Below are positions 30,880-44,166 of a DNA stretch of 64,000 nucleotides, in pieces. Below the pieces are notes generated by a model. It saw only the letters and a program-made list of their open reading frames with translations, was not told where the DNA came from and made no database searches. The first letter of the stretch is position 1. Every line of letters starts with the position of its first letter. Both the position numbers and the translations under genes were made by a program. Source of the DNA: Branchiostoma floridae (lineage: Eukaryota > Chordata > Leptocardii > Amphioxiformes > Branchiostomatidae); the NCBI RefSeq assembly GCF_000003815.2, contig NC_049996.1:13737297-13801296 (forward strand), read 5' to 3'.

Positions 30880-33660
30880 GGAAAAGCATCATTGTCAAAC
30901 GATGATAATAGTTATGTGGTAGTCTTTTGCTCTTAGTTAGTGCATCAAGAAATCCATAATCATCTAAACTGTTCGTCTCACTTTTACTTCGTAAACAACT
31001 TTATTACTTTATGATCAAAGGCCTTTGCAATTTACATTCGCAACGTAAAACAATCTAGGGGCACGTGCTGTCTGGAAGCTCCTCAGACTATCACAATGTT
31101 TAATGTAACAAAATACTGCAAAACAACTTTTAATCTTTTAGTTTTCATTTAAATGCTACTGCGACTTGAATTTTTTTCTGCAAAATGAAAATTCAACGAA
31201 ATTGACAATATAAACGTTGTCTAAAGGATTCAAAGGTGACTCAGTCTATGTCTGGTGGGCTATGCATTGGTTATGAAGCAGTTCCCCGAAAAATGTATAA
31301 TTGAACAATACTACTGGTTATGGAATAAAAAAAAATACGTTGCACATACTTTTAACCTGTCTTGGAATTCAAAACTTGAGGTCATGATCCTATGGCCAGT
31401 ATGGGTACTAGTATTCCTTGGAAGGAACCATAATACTATTCCTATCAACAGGCAGTACCCATAGAATAACATAACTTATCATCTGAAATGTTTCATTGTC
31501 CATCTCACTTTTACATCGTAAACAACTTTATCACTTTATGATCAAAGGCCTTTACAGTTTACATTTACGTAAAACAATCTAGGAGCACGTGCTGTCTGCA
31601 AGCTCCTCAGACTATCACAATGTTTAATCTAACAAAATACTGCAAAACAACTTTTAATCTTTTAGTTTTCATTTAAATGCTACTGCGACTTGAATTTTTT
31701 TCTGCAAAATGAAAATTCAACGAAATTGACAATATAAACGTTGTCTAAAGGATTCAAAGGTGACTCAGTCTATGTCTGGTGGGCTATGCATTGGTTATGA
31801 AGCAGTTCCCCGAAAAATGTATAATTGAACAATACTATTGGTTATGGAATAAAAAAATACGTTGCACATACTTTTAACCTATCTTGGAATTCAAAACTTG
31901 ATGTCATGATCCTATGGCCAGTATGGGTATCCCTTGGAAGGAACCATAATACTATTCCTATCAACAGGCAGTACCCATAAAATAACATAACTTATCATCT
32001 GAAATGTTTCATTGTCCATCTCACTTTTACATCGTAAACAACTTTATCACTTTATGATCAAAGGCGCACAAAACTATATCATTGTAAATTGTGTTGTGTT
32101 CAAGTTAAGAAAAAAGATAACTCCAGGCTCCATGTCATAAATATGTTTTGGGAAACTTTTAGTGTAAAATCAAATATGCACAATCTTCTCTTCACAAATC
32201 TCTTTTTGGTTCTTTTTGTGCATTTTGTGAATGGATGTAATATGCCCATTCTAAAGTATACGTCCACTAAGTATACGGGCATAGACAAGTATTGTATGGT
32301 TTATGCAGAAGAGAGAAGAAGAACAAACTAGCAAAAAAACATTATGCTAATACTAGTACGATATATTATTCATACTAAGGTAGAATGGAAATTGTAAACC
32401 CAACCACCCAAAGAGGATGCGACAAGAACACGCGCAACTTATATACGTATGAAATGATATATAGATGAGATAAAATATCGAAGAAAATAAAGGTTGCCAA
32501 AAAGCCAATGATAAAATTGCTACCGATGAAAATACCCAAAGGTGGAGTATATAATACGTACATTCTTCAGATGATCATATGATTTAACATGAGCAAATTA
32601 AAGGAATAGCATTGACAACAACGTTGAAGATTTTGCTATGGTTAATGCTTTATGGAAGAGCATCCTTGCCGAACGATAATCATTATTATGTGGTAGTCTT
32701 TTTGCTCTTAGTTGGGGCATCAAGAGATTAATAATCAACTAAAATGTTTTATTGTACGTCTCACTTTTACTTCGTAAACAACTTTATTGCTTTATGATCA
32801 AAGGTCTTTACAGTTTACATTTACGTAAAGCAATCCAGGAGCACGTGCTGTCTGGACGCTCCTCAGACGATTACAGTGTTTAATCTAACGAAATACTGCA
32901 AAACAACTTTTAATCTTTTTGTTTTCATTTAAATGCTATTGCAACTGGTATTATTTTCTGAAAATGAAAATTCAACGAAATTGCCAATTTAAACGTTGTA
33001 TAAAGGATTTAAAGGTGACTCAGCTATGCATTGGTTATGAAGGAGTTCCCTGAAAAATGTAGAATTGAATAATACTAATGGTTATGGAATGCAAAAAAGA
33101 AAATGTTGCACTTAGTTTCATCTTGTCTTGGAATTCAAAACTTGAGAACAGGATCTTGTGGGTATCCCTTGGAAGGAAATACTATTCCTACCAACAGGCA
33201 GTACCCATAGAATAACATAACTTATCATCTAAAATGATTCATTGTCCATCTCACTTTTACTTCGAAAACAACTTTATCACTTGATGATCAAAGGACTTTA
33301 CAGTTTACATTTACGTAAAGCAATCCAGGAGCACGTGCTGTCTGGAAGCTTCTCAGACGATTACAATGTTTAATCTAACTAAAACTGCAAAACAAGCTTT
33401 AATCTTTTCCTTTTCATTTAAATGATAGTTTGTTGCGACTGGTGTTATTTTCTGAAATGACGATTCATGAAAACTGCCAATCAGAGCTTTGTAAAAAGGA
33501 TTTAAAAGGCGAATCAGTCTAGGTCTGACGTGGGCTATGTAATGATTATGAAGCAGTTCTCTGAAAAATATATGTTTTATCTACAGACTTTTTAAGTGTC
33601 ATTGACACTAATGGCTACTTATCCCTTATAGTCTTATTTCTAACTTAGGCATTTTATGTG
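30880..33660. repeat. Tandem copies (about 0.5 kb) of receptor upstream flank
   Basis: The block containing GCACGTGCTGTCTGGAAGCT recurs near 31058, 31585, 32840 and 33330, each followed by the same order of motifs (CTGCAAAACA, GCTATGCATTGGTTATGAAG). The 31490-32000 copy is very close to 30970-31490. A single copy lies near 16100 upstream of gene B. No gene is attached to any of these copies. Confidence 0.65.
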
Positions 33661-33857
33661 TTTTTCCATCAGAATAGATGTTTCGTTGACAAGGTATTCA
33701 GAGTATACATATATACCTAGTTTGGTGGTAACGGAATGAAGAAAATATACGTTATCGTTCTCTTGCTATCGTATGTAATATGTTTCTATAGGTGAAGCTC
33801 ATAATTATTTCAAATAGTGTGGGGGATACGATAATGATAAATTACTATTAACATGAT

Positions 33858-34322
33858 CGATGGTGTTCAGCACCAGGGACTGGTGTGTTTACTCGTGTGT
33901 GAATGTTTTTCCAATACCAGGGACAAGTCTGTTTGCCTGAGTGTAGATGATATTCATCACCAATGACAGGTAAGTTTGCCTGTGTGTGGATGGTGTTCAG
34001 CACCAAGGACAGGTATGTTTACCTGTGTGTGGATGGTGTTCAGCACCATGGAAAGATATCTTTGTCTCTGTGAGAATAGCGTTCAGCACTAGTGACAGGT
34101 GTGTTTGCCTGTATGTGGATGGTGTTCAGCACCAGGGACAGGTATGTTTGGCTGTGTGTGGATGGTGTTCAGCACCAGTGGCAGGTGTGTTTGCCTGTGT
34201 GTGGATGGTGTTCAGCACCAGGGACAGGTATGTTTGGCTGTTTGTGAATCGTGTTCAGCACCAGGGACAGTTATGTTTGCCTTTGTGCGGATGGTGTTAA
34301 GAACCAAGGACAGGTGTGTTAA
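33858..34322. repeat. 43-bp minisatellite
   Basis: About eleven degenerate copies of a 43-bp unit with core GATGGTGTTCAGCACCAGGG followed by ACAGGT and TGCCTGTGTGTG. One to two ancestral-looking units exist at 16620-16800. Because 43 leaves remainder 1 when divided by 3, ORFs through it in all frames are artefacts. Confidence 0.8.
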
Positions 34323-35698
34323 TAACAAATAAGAAAATATGTTGATTTTACTCAACACAATGCTTTATCATTCAATGTGGTATTTTATTTCAATCAGATG
34401 GTAAACTTTGATAGTGATGATAATGATTGTCATTATGATAAATATAATGAAATGTTGTAATTATAATAAAAGAGAGGTTATATACAATCACGAGGGAATT
34501 ACATGATCCGAAAGAGCCTGGATCTTTAGGGGGAGGGGTGTGATATGATGTTACTTATCACCATTTGTTATCATATTTATCATAAAACATTTCACAATTT
34601 TTTTATATCTTGCTGTAAAAGCCAGATACCAATTATGTCATTTTATCATCTACTTGGTGTATATATTATCACACATAGTTTGCACATAGTTAAATGATGC
34701 ACTTCAAAACCTTTTGTGTCATCTGTTCTAAGCCAAATGCCCCTAATGTGTACAATAAAGGTCTTCATTTAATTCAAGTAAATTGCATTCATAGTGGTTT
34801 ACAGTAAAATACATATCAATTTAGATAAATATTCCAGGAATACGAGAAAATCATTCTCAAGACTTATTTGATTAAAGCAATTGAAAGCTCTTCATTTTTG
34901 GGATCTGTCCTAAACCAAATGGGGAAAATATATACAAGAATGGTCTTCATTCAATTGAAGTCAATTTCATAGTTGTGTTGTGATGCACAATCGTGCACAC
35001 CATCAGAAGGTGTAAGATACCAGTTACATGCTGTATTATCAAATACCGCTGCTAACGTTATGTAATTGGACATACAATTAGAGTCTACGGTTTGATTTGG
35101 CTCTTTGAAACGAGAAGGAGATACACACATGGCAGTGTTTTACCTTCCTCAAAACACTAAAGAGGAGAGCAATACAAATGACACGTCATATGAGATGATT
35201 TCTCTCTGTTCTAGCCACACTCACTTAATATTGATTATGCTGTTTGCATTTAGAAACATACAGCAGTTGCATCAATGTATTATTATTCAAGCAGACCATT
35301 GTGTACAGTATATATTAAGAAAAATATCATATGAAAGTTAGTAATCAAAGTGAAACCCTTATTTAGTAATTACAGAAAATTAATCGGTATATGGGGGTGG
35401 AATATAAACATCACAAAAAAGTCTCATATTGGGGAGGAGAATATGCGCTCAAGTGATGTATTGTATTTAGTCCATTCCACCAACTTTCATTGAAAGGCAC
35501 TTGAAATGACATACCTCACTCCACCCAGATATAAAACTGTCCATGTCTATCTTAAAGGAAAAAAAAAACATTACACTTTAATACTAGTGTTGATGTTGTG
35601 AACCTAGGTATTGTTACGTATATGTAAAGACACCTCTTGATACGAAACAAAATAAGACTGTGCATTGTGCAAGGTTTGTTTCCGACCTAGTCGGACAT

Positions 35699-35738
<40 letters not shown>

Positions 35739-36788
35739 TTGACAGAAAATATTCCATATTATGTTAAAAGATTCAATTTGCTCTTCTTAACACACACTAT
35801 TACACATAAAACATCTATTTAGGTACACAACTTACTTACACAATATTGTCTACGACATCATATGTGTTTCTTCGTAGTCATTGTTAACGTGATTTAGTGC
35901 GTACGTGTTATTTGCACTATCATAAAGTTCAGCACAAAACACATTGTGCACATGTAGTTCTAGACCATGCTAAATTTGTACCGTTTGGCATTTATATACA
36001 CGAGGCAGTGGAATCAAACGCTGCAGCGCAAGTGCGAAACCTATGCTCGCATAAATCCTTGTCAGACTGCAAAACTAAGATTTTAATGATGTCAAACAAA
36101 AACATTGGTTATAATAGGTTCGTACATTATTTCTGAATCTAATTGCGTTGGTAGGTGCCGTTACACTACCTTTTAATCGAGTAGAAACTAGACAGTGTCT
36201 GTGCCCACGCAAATGTATGTTGACATGTTATTGTGGTTGCTTGATTTACTATAAGTCTGAATTCATTCAATCAGTTTCTGTTTTCAACATCGAGTTCCTG
36301 TTCTAAACAATCTCGGCTTAACTTAGCGTTTGGTGCAAAGCCATCGTGTTCTATATTTATTGGTAAATCATTGACTACCACTACGTTCCTTCTTGTGGCT
36401 CTTTCTTAACTTTCAAAACCTTAATACCGTTTTTTATGAAGCCACTGAGTTATGGTACCTTAAATTAAATTCATGCATAACAATAGAAAATGTATGATAT
36501 AAACTGGTGTATACGTAAGGGTGAAAATTAGGTTTCACAAAACAGCAACTCCAAAGTCTCCTGTAACAAATAATGATCCTGCACGAAAACTGGAGGCAAA
36601 TATCTTTTGATTATAGCCAAAAGCTAAGTTGGGAAACCTTGCCTGTTTGTCAGTGCAACCAATAAGTAAACTTTATTAAAGAAATGCATGCTTGCATTTT
36701 TGTTAGGAAAACAAATCGGTAAACAAAACAAAGAAACAATCCTCGTGGGGTAAGATTAAACAAAATAAGAAAAAAGTAGGGTAACAGT
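34323..36788. other. AT-rich intergenic, no gene seen
   Basis: No exon or RNA gene recognised. Contains a (TA)n run at 35703-35735. Short ORFs here have no recognisable domain or splice context. Confidence 0.5.
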
Positions 36789-36924
36789 GAAATGGTATAC
36801 TCTCCAAGCAGAGGTTGAGTCGCGTAGATATAGTAGCAGTCGGAAAAATTACACAGCCGCTCCTTTTCCGACTACTACTACTATATCTACGCGACTCAAC
36901 CTCTGCTTGGAGAGTAGAAATGGT
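36789..36924. mobile_element. hAT-type fold-back MITE with 8-bp target duplication
   Basis: A near-perfect hairpin: ACTCTCCAAGCAGAGGTTGA and its inverse with a short loop, flanked by GAAATGGT at 36789-36796 and 36917-36924. An exact 8-bp duplication is typical of hAT elements. The end sequence CTCCAAGCAGA is shared with the element at 59526. Confidence 0.85.
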
Positions 36925-37277
36925 GAACTGTATTATGTTTGTGGTAAAAAGAGTGTCCGACTCAAGTATCTTAACATGGTGTCTTCAACTGCCTTCTATA
37001 TATGTTATAAGAAATCTGGAGATAGTTATTTATGAGAAAGGGTGTCGGCCAAGGTCTTAAAAAGAAATGGAGGGGGTAGTTTTCCAAACAGTCTTTGAAA
37101 TCATTCAATTCTTCATACAACTTCAGACTTGAAATGTCTGACTTGCATTGAAACTTACATCCAATGTAACAGAGCAAAATGGTTGTTAACATACTGACAA
37201 ACTTTGCTGACAAAGTCAAGATGGTCAGATCATTAAAGCAAAGCCTCAAAGTCATTTAAGCCACCCGAAGGAGACAT

Positions 37278-37622
37278 TCAACAGCCCATGTTATTGATAC
37301 GGCCTGTGATGACTGAGAGTGCACCACCAAGAAGACCTAGAAAGTTACCCAAGAATGATTCTTTCTCACGTTCCCAATCGCTCCATCGCGGCTCTTGCCC
37401 ACGTGACTTACATTCATTAGTCCGTGGCCTATCGTCATTGGTCCGTGGCCGCTCCTGCCCACGTGGCCTATCGTCATTGGTCCATGGCCGCTCCTGCCCA
37501 CGTGGCCTATCGTCATTGGTCCATGACCGCTCCTGCCCACGTGGCCTTCCTCCATTGGCCAATGGCGGCTCCTGCTTTCCGTAGTTGTTCCATTTCCACG
37601 GGTCAACACGAAGCGGAAAATT
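37278..37622 (-). CDS. Gene P terminal exon: NDDRPRGQERPWT repeats and hydrophobic end
   Basis: Phase 0 exon after TGTACAG. Starts NFPLRVDPWKW, then four variants of a 13-residue basic repeat (NDDRPRGQERPWT), a charged linker, and a short Gly/Leu-rich hydrophobic stretch (FLGNFLGLLGGALSVI) before a final NNMGC. I do not recognise a family. In a type II protein this would be the outermost end. The hydrophobic patch is too short and Gly-rich to be a second membrane helix with certainty. Confidence 0.6.
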   Translation of the reverse strand, partial: NFPLRVDPWKWNNYGKQEPPLANGGRPRGQERSWTNDDRPRGQERPWTNDDRPRGQERPRTNDDRPRTNECKSRGQEPRWSDWEREKESFLGNFLGLLGGALSVITGRINNMGC

Positions 37623-40600
37623 CTGTACAAACACAAGAAATGAATAAAAAAATGTACAGTTACTGTATGGCACTAATAGCCATAGTTTTCATGTTCATAA
37701 AATGATCACCGGTACCTCTTGATAATGAAGCACCTGCTTTCTTGCCTTCAAACAAAGACATCTGTTGCGTTTGATGGTGTCGTACTCACTGGTGCTGAAG
37801 TAGCCATCTCTGGTGATGTAGTTCCCATCATTGATGGTGGAGTGGTCATCACTTCTGTTGTAGTCGTCATCACTTCTGGTGTAGTTGTCACCACTTCTGG
37901 TGTAGTCGTCATCGCTTCTGGTGTAGTTGTCACCACTTCTGGTGCAGTCGTCACCTTTGGCGGTTGGGTTTTGATCTCTGGTGGGGTAGTTGTCATCTCG
38001 CGATCTTTGCCGAAGACTGTGAGACGCTAAAGTGTCGAGTGTGAGAATGCGAGTATAAGAACGAGTTGTACAGAAAATCATACTACATAGACATTTTCAG
38101 GATCTCATTACGTGCTATGCCTATGACATGATGAGTTCTATGCTTAGCTCAGGAAGCAAACAAAGTCATTACTGTGACAACTCCATGTATACACCATGTC
38201 TTACATGTTGTCATGGCAAATGAAGTTGCTCTCTCCTTGAGCGACCAACCGTACACCAAGTCTCCAATCGTGCAACATGTCCCGTAAAAACGTCAATAGT
38301 GTGTGTATAATCATCACTGCAAAGGTCAAGACATTTGTGGTATGGCAGAAAAAATCAGGAAACAACAAAGTAAAAGAAGGATTTTGACCCACAAGTAAGC
38401 AACCAGTTACTTGTATACACATTTGGCAATTGATGTCATACAATGGGTATGTTCCGCACAGGTGAAACTGTTAGGTTAAGAAATGTGTCTTACTTTCGGT
38501 GTTGTAGGCAATTGCATGGCCTTTGATAATCCAGCCAAAGGAGGGAGGGCGGTGGTTCCCGAAAGGCGTGCTCGCGGTGGAGTGTTCTTCCCAGGACGTG
38601 ACTCGTTCCAATAGTTAGGGGTTGACATCCTGGATGGCTACGGTATTGAAAGTATGGAGACATGTTTTCAATTCAAATGCATCAACTTTTATAAGCAAAG
38701 CAATTTCGCTATGCTAGCAGAATGTCTTAATGTTTTGGTTGCCTGAACCACATTTTAGTATCAGTGTCTGGTCTGGACTGGCCTAGACACTGAACAACTG
38801 ATCAGAGGGGCAGAGGACAGAGCCAGATGGGCAAAGATCACTGCTGATGGATGTCGTGGAGCCCCTACGACCACTGTGGGTACGAGCCGTGAGTGAGTGA
38901 GTGAGTGAGTGAGTGAGTGACAGTATCAATGGATGAATAGACTCATATGAGGGATTATGCGTTTATTAACACAGTCAATCAAGTTTGTTTTTAAGGACAA
39001 TGAATAAAATTAATGATAATAGATAAATATCATAAGACAACAATGTGATGTCTCATAACAAAATAAAGTACTGAGAGACTGACCGGGTGAGTCTCTGCCT
39101 TGTTCCCCACATTGGAGAGGACATACATGCCGACACAGGCTCCTGCACCGACAATGGCGACCAAAACAACACTGGCGATGATGGAACGGACCACGCAAGG
39201 GCGGCGAAGCTTTTTCTTGAACCTTCTGAGGAGCCGACGAATGCCTAAAATTTCCATTGAAATATATAATTTCTGTCTATTGTACTGTCAATGTACAAGA
39301 AATACAGTTATATTTATTTTTAAGTGATAGACAACAATCAGTTGTACTCTTGCTAATAGTTATAGTAACGATGTGGTGCATGATAAGAAAAAATATGTTG
39401 TGTATTGGTAAGAATATCTTTACAAATTGGATGTCTGTGCCTCTTTTGCTGCATTATCGTTACTATTGCACTATCATTCATTACTATGTATAGTAGTATA
39501 TCCAAATTGATCAAAATGCAAGCATTGGAAGTATTGAAACATTGAGATATAACTATTTCAAAATCTTTGTTTAAATAATCCACAATATTCTATCACAAGA
39601 CTGTCCTAGATTGTTTTACTATACACATGTTACTTATATATGATGCAATAAAAATAGTTAATTCAAATTTCAAAAAGTAATTAAAAAAGCAAAGTTACCT
39701 CCTTTTCGTTTCTGTTGTCGCAACGCAGCAGGTACATACAACTGGTTTTTCATGAGACCAGTGTTGTTGCGAATTGCAGTGTGTGGTTGTGGGGTGTTCG
39801 GCAGAGGTCTACCGGTTGACTGGCCGCCACGACTCTTTTGTTCACCAGCCTGTCGCATGTCGTTGCGGCTTGCAGTGTGTGGTTTTGGGGTGTCCGGCAG
39901 CAGTCTACCGGTTAACTGGCCACGTTTTTGTTCACCAGCCCGTCGTGTGTTGTTGTGGTTTGCAGTGTGTGGTTTGGGGGTGTTCGACAGCGGTTTACCG
40001 GTTGACTGGCCACGTTTTTGTTCACCAGCCCGTCGCATGTCGTTAATTTCATCTTCGTCGATGTAGTTGTACTCATGTTCGTCACTATCGTCATTGTGGC
40101 CTATTGTAATAGAACATACATAGATGTAAGTTAGACATCCAGGTAATAAGATACACCAAAAAGTAGTTACTCAAGCAACTGGATATGATTTTGGAAACGG
40201 TCAGATGTTTCAACTGCGATCCAGCAGTTTTCGTCAGTGACACTGAAGTGATCTGGAAGAAACAGGTCTTTAATACTCTAACTATGAATGAAGACAATTT
40301 CAGATGTCCAATAGGAAACGTTGTAAGACAATTCAGACAGAAGACAATTTTGATTCCAAAGAAAACAAAGGTAAGGCAAAGTCAAGCTGAAGAAAATTTG
40401 GATTTCAAAGGATAGCAAGTCTGTCGTATATCGTTGATTTCATCTTCCTCGATGTAGTTGTGCTCATGTCCGTCGTCGTCGTCATTGTGACCTATTGTAA
40501 TAGATGATATTTTTTGGTGAAAGTTGCCTTCAGATACTTTGTTACTGGTTGATTTTGTATCACGAATTCGAAACGTCATACGTTTCCATTTCTAAAACTT

Positions 40601-41621
40601 TATCCAATAACAAAGGGTTATTTTACATGTGAAAATTTTTGTCTGAATTTCTTATCGCATTTTTCAATTACATATACAATTTACATAAACAACACTTAAC
40701 ACATACACAAACATAATCCGAGGATCCAATGAAAAGAAAAAATACAGTAGAGTGACATGCAGAAATTACAACATTTACGGTGTAATACTCAGAGCATGTA
40801 GCAAAACAGTATATGAAACAAATTATTACATTTCATAAACATCGTAAGTAAAATGTTTTTTTTTACAAACATTTAAAAAGATTAATTTCTCATCGGATGT
40901 TACCATGGCATACACAATTTCCATCAACAAAACATAATCACCTAGACAAATATAATCCACAAATTACAATAACGTGTCATGCTCAACCAATAATAAAGGA
41001 ATAGATTTGAACAATTTCGGAAGAATTGTAAATGAAATTAAGAAGTACAGTTACAATATGAAAAAAATGTAAATTTTTATATTTCAAGTCCCAAGATATG
41101 TATAATTATCCAACAATAGTAACGAATATTGTTTACTATCTAGTAGATCATTTGCGACCCACAAAACCAATTCTTATTTAATTAGAGATAAACTCTAAAT
41201 GGTTTGATAAACGATAGCAATTTTCTTTGCACTAAAATTGAATAAAATATATGGAAACTTGCTTAACAATCAATCAACAAATCAACAGGGTAATCATGAC
41301 AGAAAAGAGCATAACCAAACTTAAACTGCAAGTAAAACAAGTACATAATGATACATGAACTATTGCAACACAGGAAAAATGCTATCACGTATGGGGGTTC
41401 TACACAAATAGTAATGTGACTATTACTACGTGCACAGAGTCAACTTGTATACGTCTTTACACACGTCAGTTAGTACATTGTTACACACCTGTATCAACAT
41501 CCTTGCTAGAAAGCATTGCCGGAGTGACGTTAGGACGACCCTTTTGCGGAGGTTTCTGGCGTCGAGAAGCATATGCCAGGTCTTGACGGGCTTCGGAAAC
41601 TTGACCATAACATTTAGCCAT
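37278..41621 (-). CDS. Gene P: type II membrane protein with receptor-like tail, no lectin domain
   Basis: Six exons with matching phases: 41489-41621 (start ATGGCT), 39699-40100, 39084-39244, 38494-38637, 37790-38026, 37278-37622 (TGA). About 473 residues. Cytosolic part (about 200 residues): SRRQKPPQKGRP, then an acidic tyrosine box (EYNYIDEDEIN), three tandem copies of a 31-33 residue basic repeat starting RAGEQKRG and containing NTPKPHT, then YVPAALRQ. Next a strongly basic RRLLRRFKKKLRR stretch (positive inside), one membrane helix (IIASVVLVAIVGAG), a Pro/Ser stalk, a TTTPE mucin-like repeat and a tail with 13-residue repeats. The tyrosine box and YVPxAxRQ also occur in genes C and D, so P shares their cytosolic design but has an unrelated ectodomain. 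Function unknown. Confidence 0.7.
37790..38026 (-). CDS. Gene P Thr/Pro-rich stalk exon
   Basis: Phase 0-0 exon of 79 codons, acceptor CTTTAG and a perfect GTGAGT donor. Encodes about seven VVTTTPE/VMTTTTE repeats, resembling the mucin-like stalks of the lectin receptors. Probably O-glycosylated. Confidence 0.65.
38771..38920 (+). mobile_element. 3' tail of a non-LTR retrotransposon
   Basis: A frame reading VWTGLDTEQLIRGAEDRARW followed by stop and then a (GAGT)n tail. AEDRxRW near the C-terminus plus a simple-sequence tail is typical of severely 5'-truncated LINE insertions. It lies inside an intron of gene P, in the opposite orientation. Confidence 0.55.
40410..40491 (-). pseudogene. Duplicate of the gene P tyrosine-box exon, truncated
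   Basis: The acceptor and first 27 codons match 40030-40100 (NDDDDGHEHNYIEEDEIND), but the similarity stops after the box and no donor follows before a TGA. The first tyrosine is replaced by histidine. Probably a non-functional exon duplicate. Confidence 0.6.
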
Positions 41622-41756
41622 TGAACAGACGGTTGACAAGCGCTTAAGCCTAAGCACCGATCACAATGCGACAGTTTGAACCGACAGACCGTTGGATATT
41701 CAAAACTAGTTTCGTAGACTGGCGCAATAGCCTTTCAGTCAGGAAAAACCCGATTG

Positions 41757-42490
41757 CTTATTCATCAGCTGTTGCAATCAAATCAATGCATGTATATAAA
41801 ATACTCGATTTTATATCCCTTTTTCTTTCCCTGATACGAACGACTCGATATGTTTTTGTGAGTGAATATCATGATGATTCTATCATTATCAAAAGTGGCC
41901 TGTTGACACTTAAAAAAGCACAAAACGGAACACACCAACAGGGTAATATACATGCAGTAGGAAAAGGCCAATGAACCAAATAAGGCATTTAACTCATCAA
42001 TACTCATAGAATTGTTGCGTGGTACTTTAGATGTAATACCTGATTTTATATGCCTTATTCTGCCTCTCACACGAATGAATCGACATATCTTTGTGAATGG
42101 TAATCATAGTGATTCCATCATTATCAAAATTGGCTTCTCTACTGTTGATACTAGAAAAAGAGCGCAAAACGGAAAACACAAAGAGAGTAATGAACAGTAG
42201 AAAAGGCCAATGAATCATAAAAGGCAGTTAACTCATCAATACTCATAGAATTGTTGCGTGGTGCTTTTTTTAATAGCTGATTTTACATCCCTTTTTCTTT
42301 CTCTCATACGAATGACTCGGCATGTTTGTGAATAATGATCATGACGATTCAATCATTATAAAAACTGGCTTCTCTATTGTCGATAATGAAAAAAAGACAA
42401 AACTGAAAACACCAAGAGTGTAATGAACAGTAGAAAAAGGCAAATGAACTATACAAGGCAGTTAACTCATCAATACTCATAGAATTGTTG
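41757..42490. repeat. Three tandem copies of a 237-bp unit
   Basis: CTCATCAATACTCATAGAAT recurs at about 41993, 42230 and 42467, each preceded by a shared AT-rich block; the first unit is more diverged. It lies just upstream of the gene P start, where it may include promoter sequence. Confidence 0.7.
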
Positions 42491-42743
42491 CGTGGGTGCT
42501 CTCGAGGCACGTGCCACTATGCAGGCGTAGAACCGACCGACTGAAGGCCAATGGATGATGAAGTCTCGAACAGATTGCAGAACAATCCAATTTGAAAAAA
42601 AAAACACGTCTTAAGCTTTTAGATGAAAGTACACCCACACTCTGCAACCTATTGATAATGGTATTAGTCTGTAGCAGCTTGATCGATTTGAGTTGTAATT
42701 TGCTTTTGTGATCAGCTTTTTTGTGACAACAGAACGTGCCGCT

Positions 42744-42748
<5 letters not shown>

Positions 42749-42832
<84 letters not shown>

Positions 42833-42891
42833 GAGCGGGAGAGGGGGAGACAGAGAGATAGAGGGAGGGAGAGAGAGACAGAGAGAGAGAG
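42749..42891. repeat. (GA)n microsatellite
   Basis: About 40 perfect GA units followed by an imperfect G-rich purine stretch. Arg/Glu and Ser/Leu repeat ORFs through it are artefacts. Confidence 0.95.
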
Positions 42892-44166
42892 GACCTGTGC
42901 TTGTGCTCATCATATTGTCTCAATAGATGGACCATAAATCCAATCGGCCCTGGAAAACAGTGCTGTTGAAATTGTTCTTTACAATTTTTGTAACCATAAC
43001 AGATCATTGGAAAGTATTATTGGCTTGACTTCATTTCCTTTTGTTGGAAAACATTTAAATCTTTACTACACATAATATCACATGTTCTGGTATTTTTGCA
43101 TTTCATTACTTATTGCTAATCAATGTGCTTAACGTTTCGACATATTTGCTGTACCACTGGCAATAATTACGTGATTGCTTTGCCACTTTTACAAGCTGTT
43201 ACAAGGTCTCTGATTTTTTCCTTAAAACATGAGAATTTATGATTGTTCGTGCATGATCATCCATCTTATAATTGAGTATTTTTATTTATTATATCATTAT
43301 TTACATCTCATCATAACAGGGTTTTAAATCCCAACGGAGCTAAATTTTCTGGACAGAGATAGAGGACTAGAGATTTTCGTCTACTTCACAAGAAAACATT
43401 CCCGAATCACAGTCTAATTACAATTATTGTTTACAGTTTTTGTTATCCAGACTAATTAGCATAAATGGTTATTGACATACTTAAACTACTTTTTCTTGGA
43501 ATAAAAGTTGAAAATTTAAAACAATAATATTACTGACGAATGGACTGGATTTTGTCTACGTTTTATTACGCAATACTAATCAAATGTGCTTAGCAATCTT
43601 ACTTTGACAGCGATATTGTTTTATAACTTTATAAAGGTATTAAAAGATCTCCAAGTTATTTCATAGAGAATTTTCATCTAAGATTATTCCACGTTGCCGT
43701 TGATGTTAATTTTTTTATACGCTCATATTAAATTGTAACATTGTGATCGAAGCATAATATTTTCACCTCTCTGAATGACACAAATATATATAAAGGAAAG
43801 ATGGACAGTTTGAAAACGTTAACATAATATATTGTATGATATTGGGACTTAGTCATAAGCTTTCAAGTTGTTAAGTGAACAAATAAAAAAGATTGCAAAA
43901 TCAGCTTCAACGACGCTATTGATATGAAAAAAAGATAAAGCAATGGCCGTACATGCAAGTAGCCAAAAAGGCAGTAAATACATTAGGACGTATACATGAT
44001 ATGCCATGCACCAACCTCCCACAACAAAGAAACTAAAACTGGAAATTTGATTATAAACAGAACACAACCTACTTGTGGAACCCATGCACTGGCCAAGTTG
44101 TTGCATCTATAAGCTTATCAACAAACTTTAAGGTAGTAAAATTGTTATGATTTGAACATGGTGTTT
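42892..44166. other. 3' flank of gene C, no gene seen
   Basis: AT-rich sequence, paralogous to 52000-53335 and 58560-60330 downstream of D and E. No coding exon. Confidence 0.5.

Noticed and set aside
33986-34332. ORFs encoding repeated CGWCSAPG-like units
   Set aside because: Produced by the 43-bp minisatellite in all frames.
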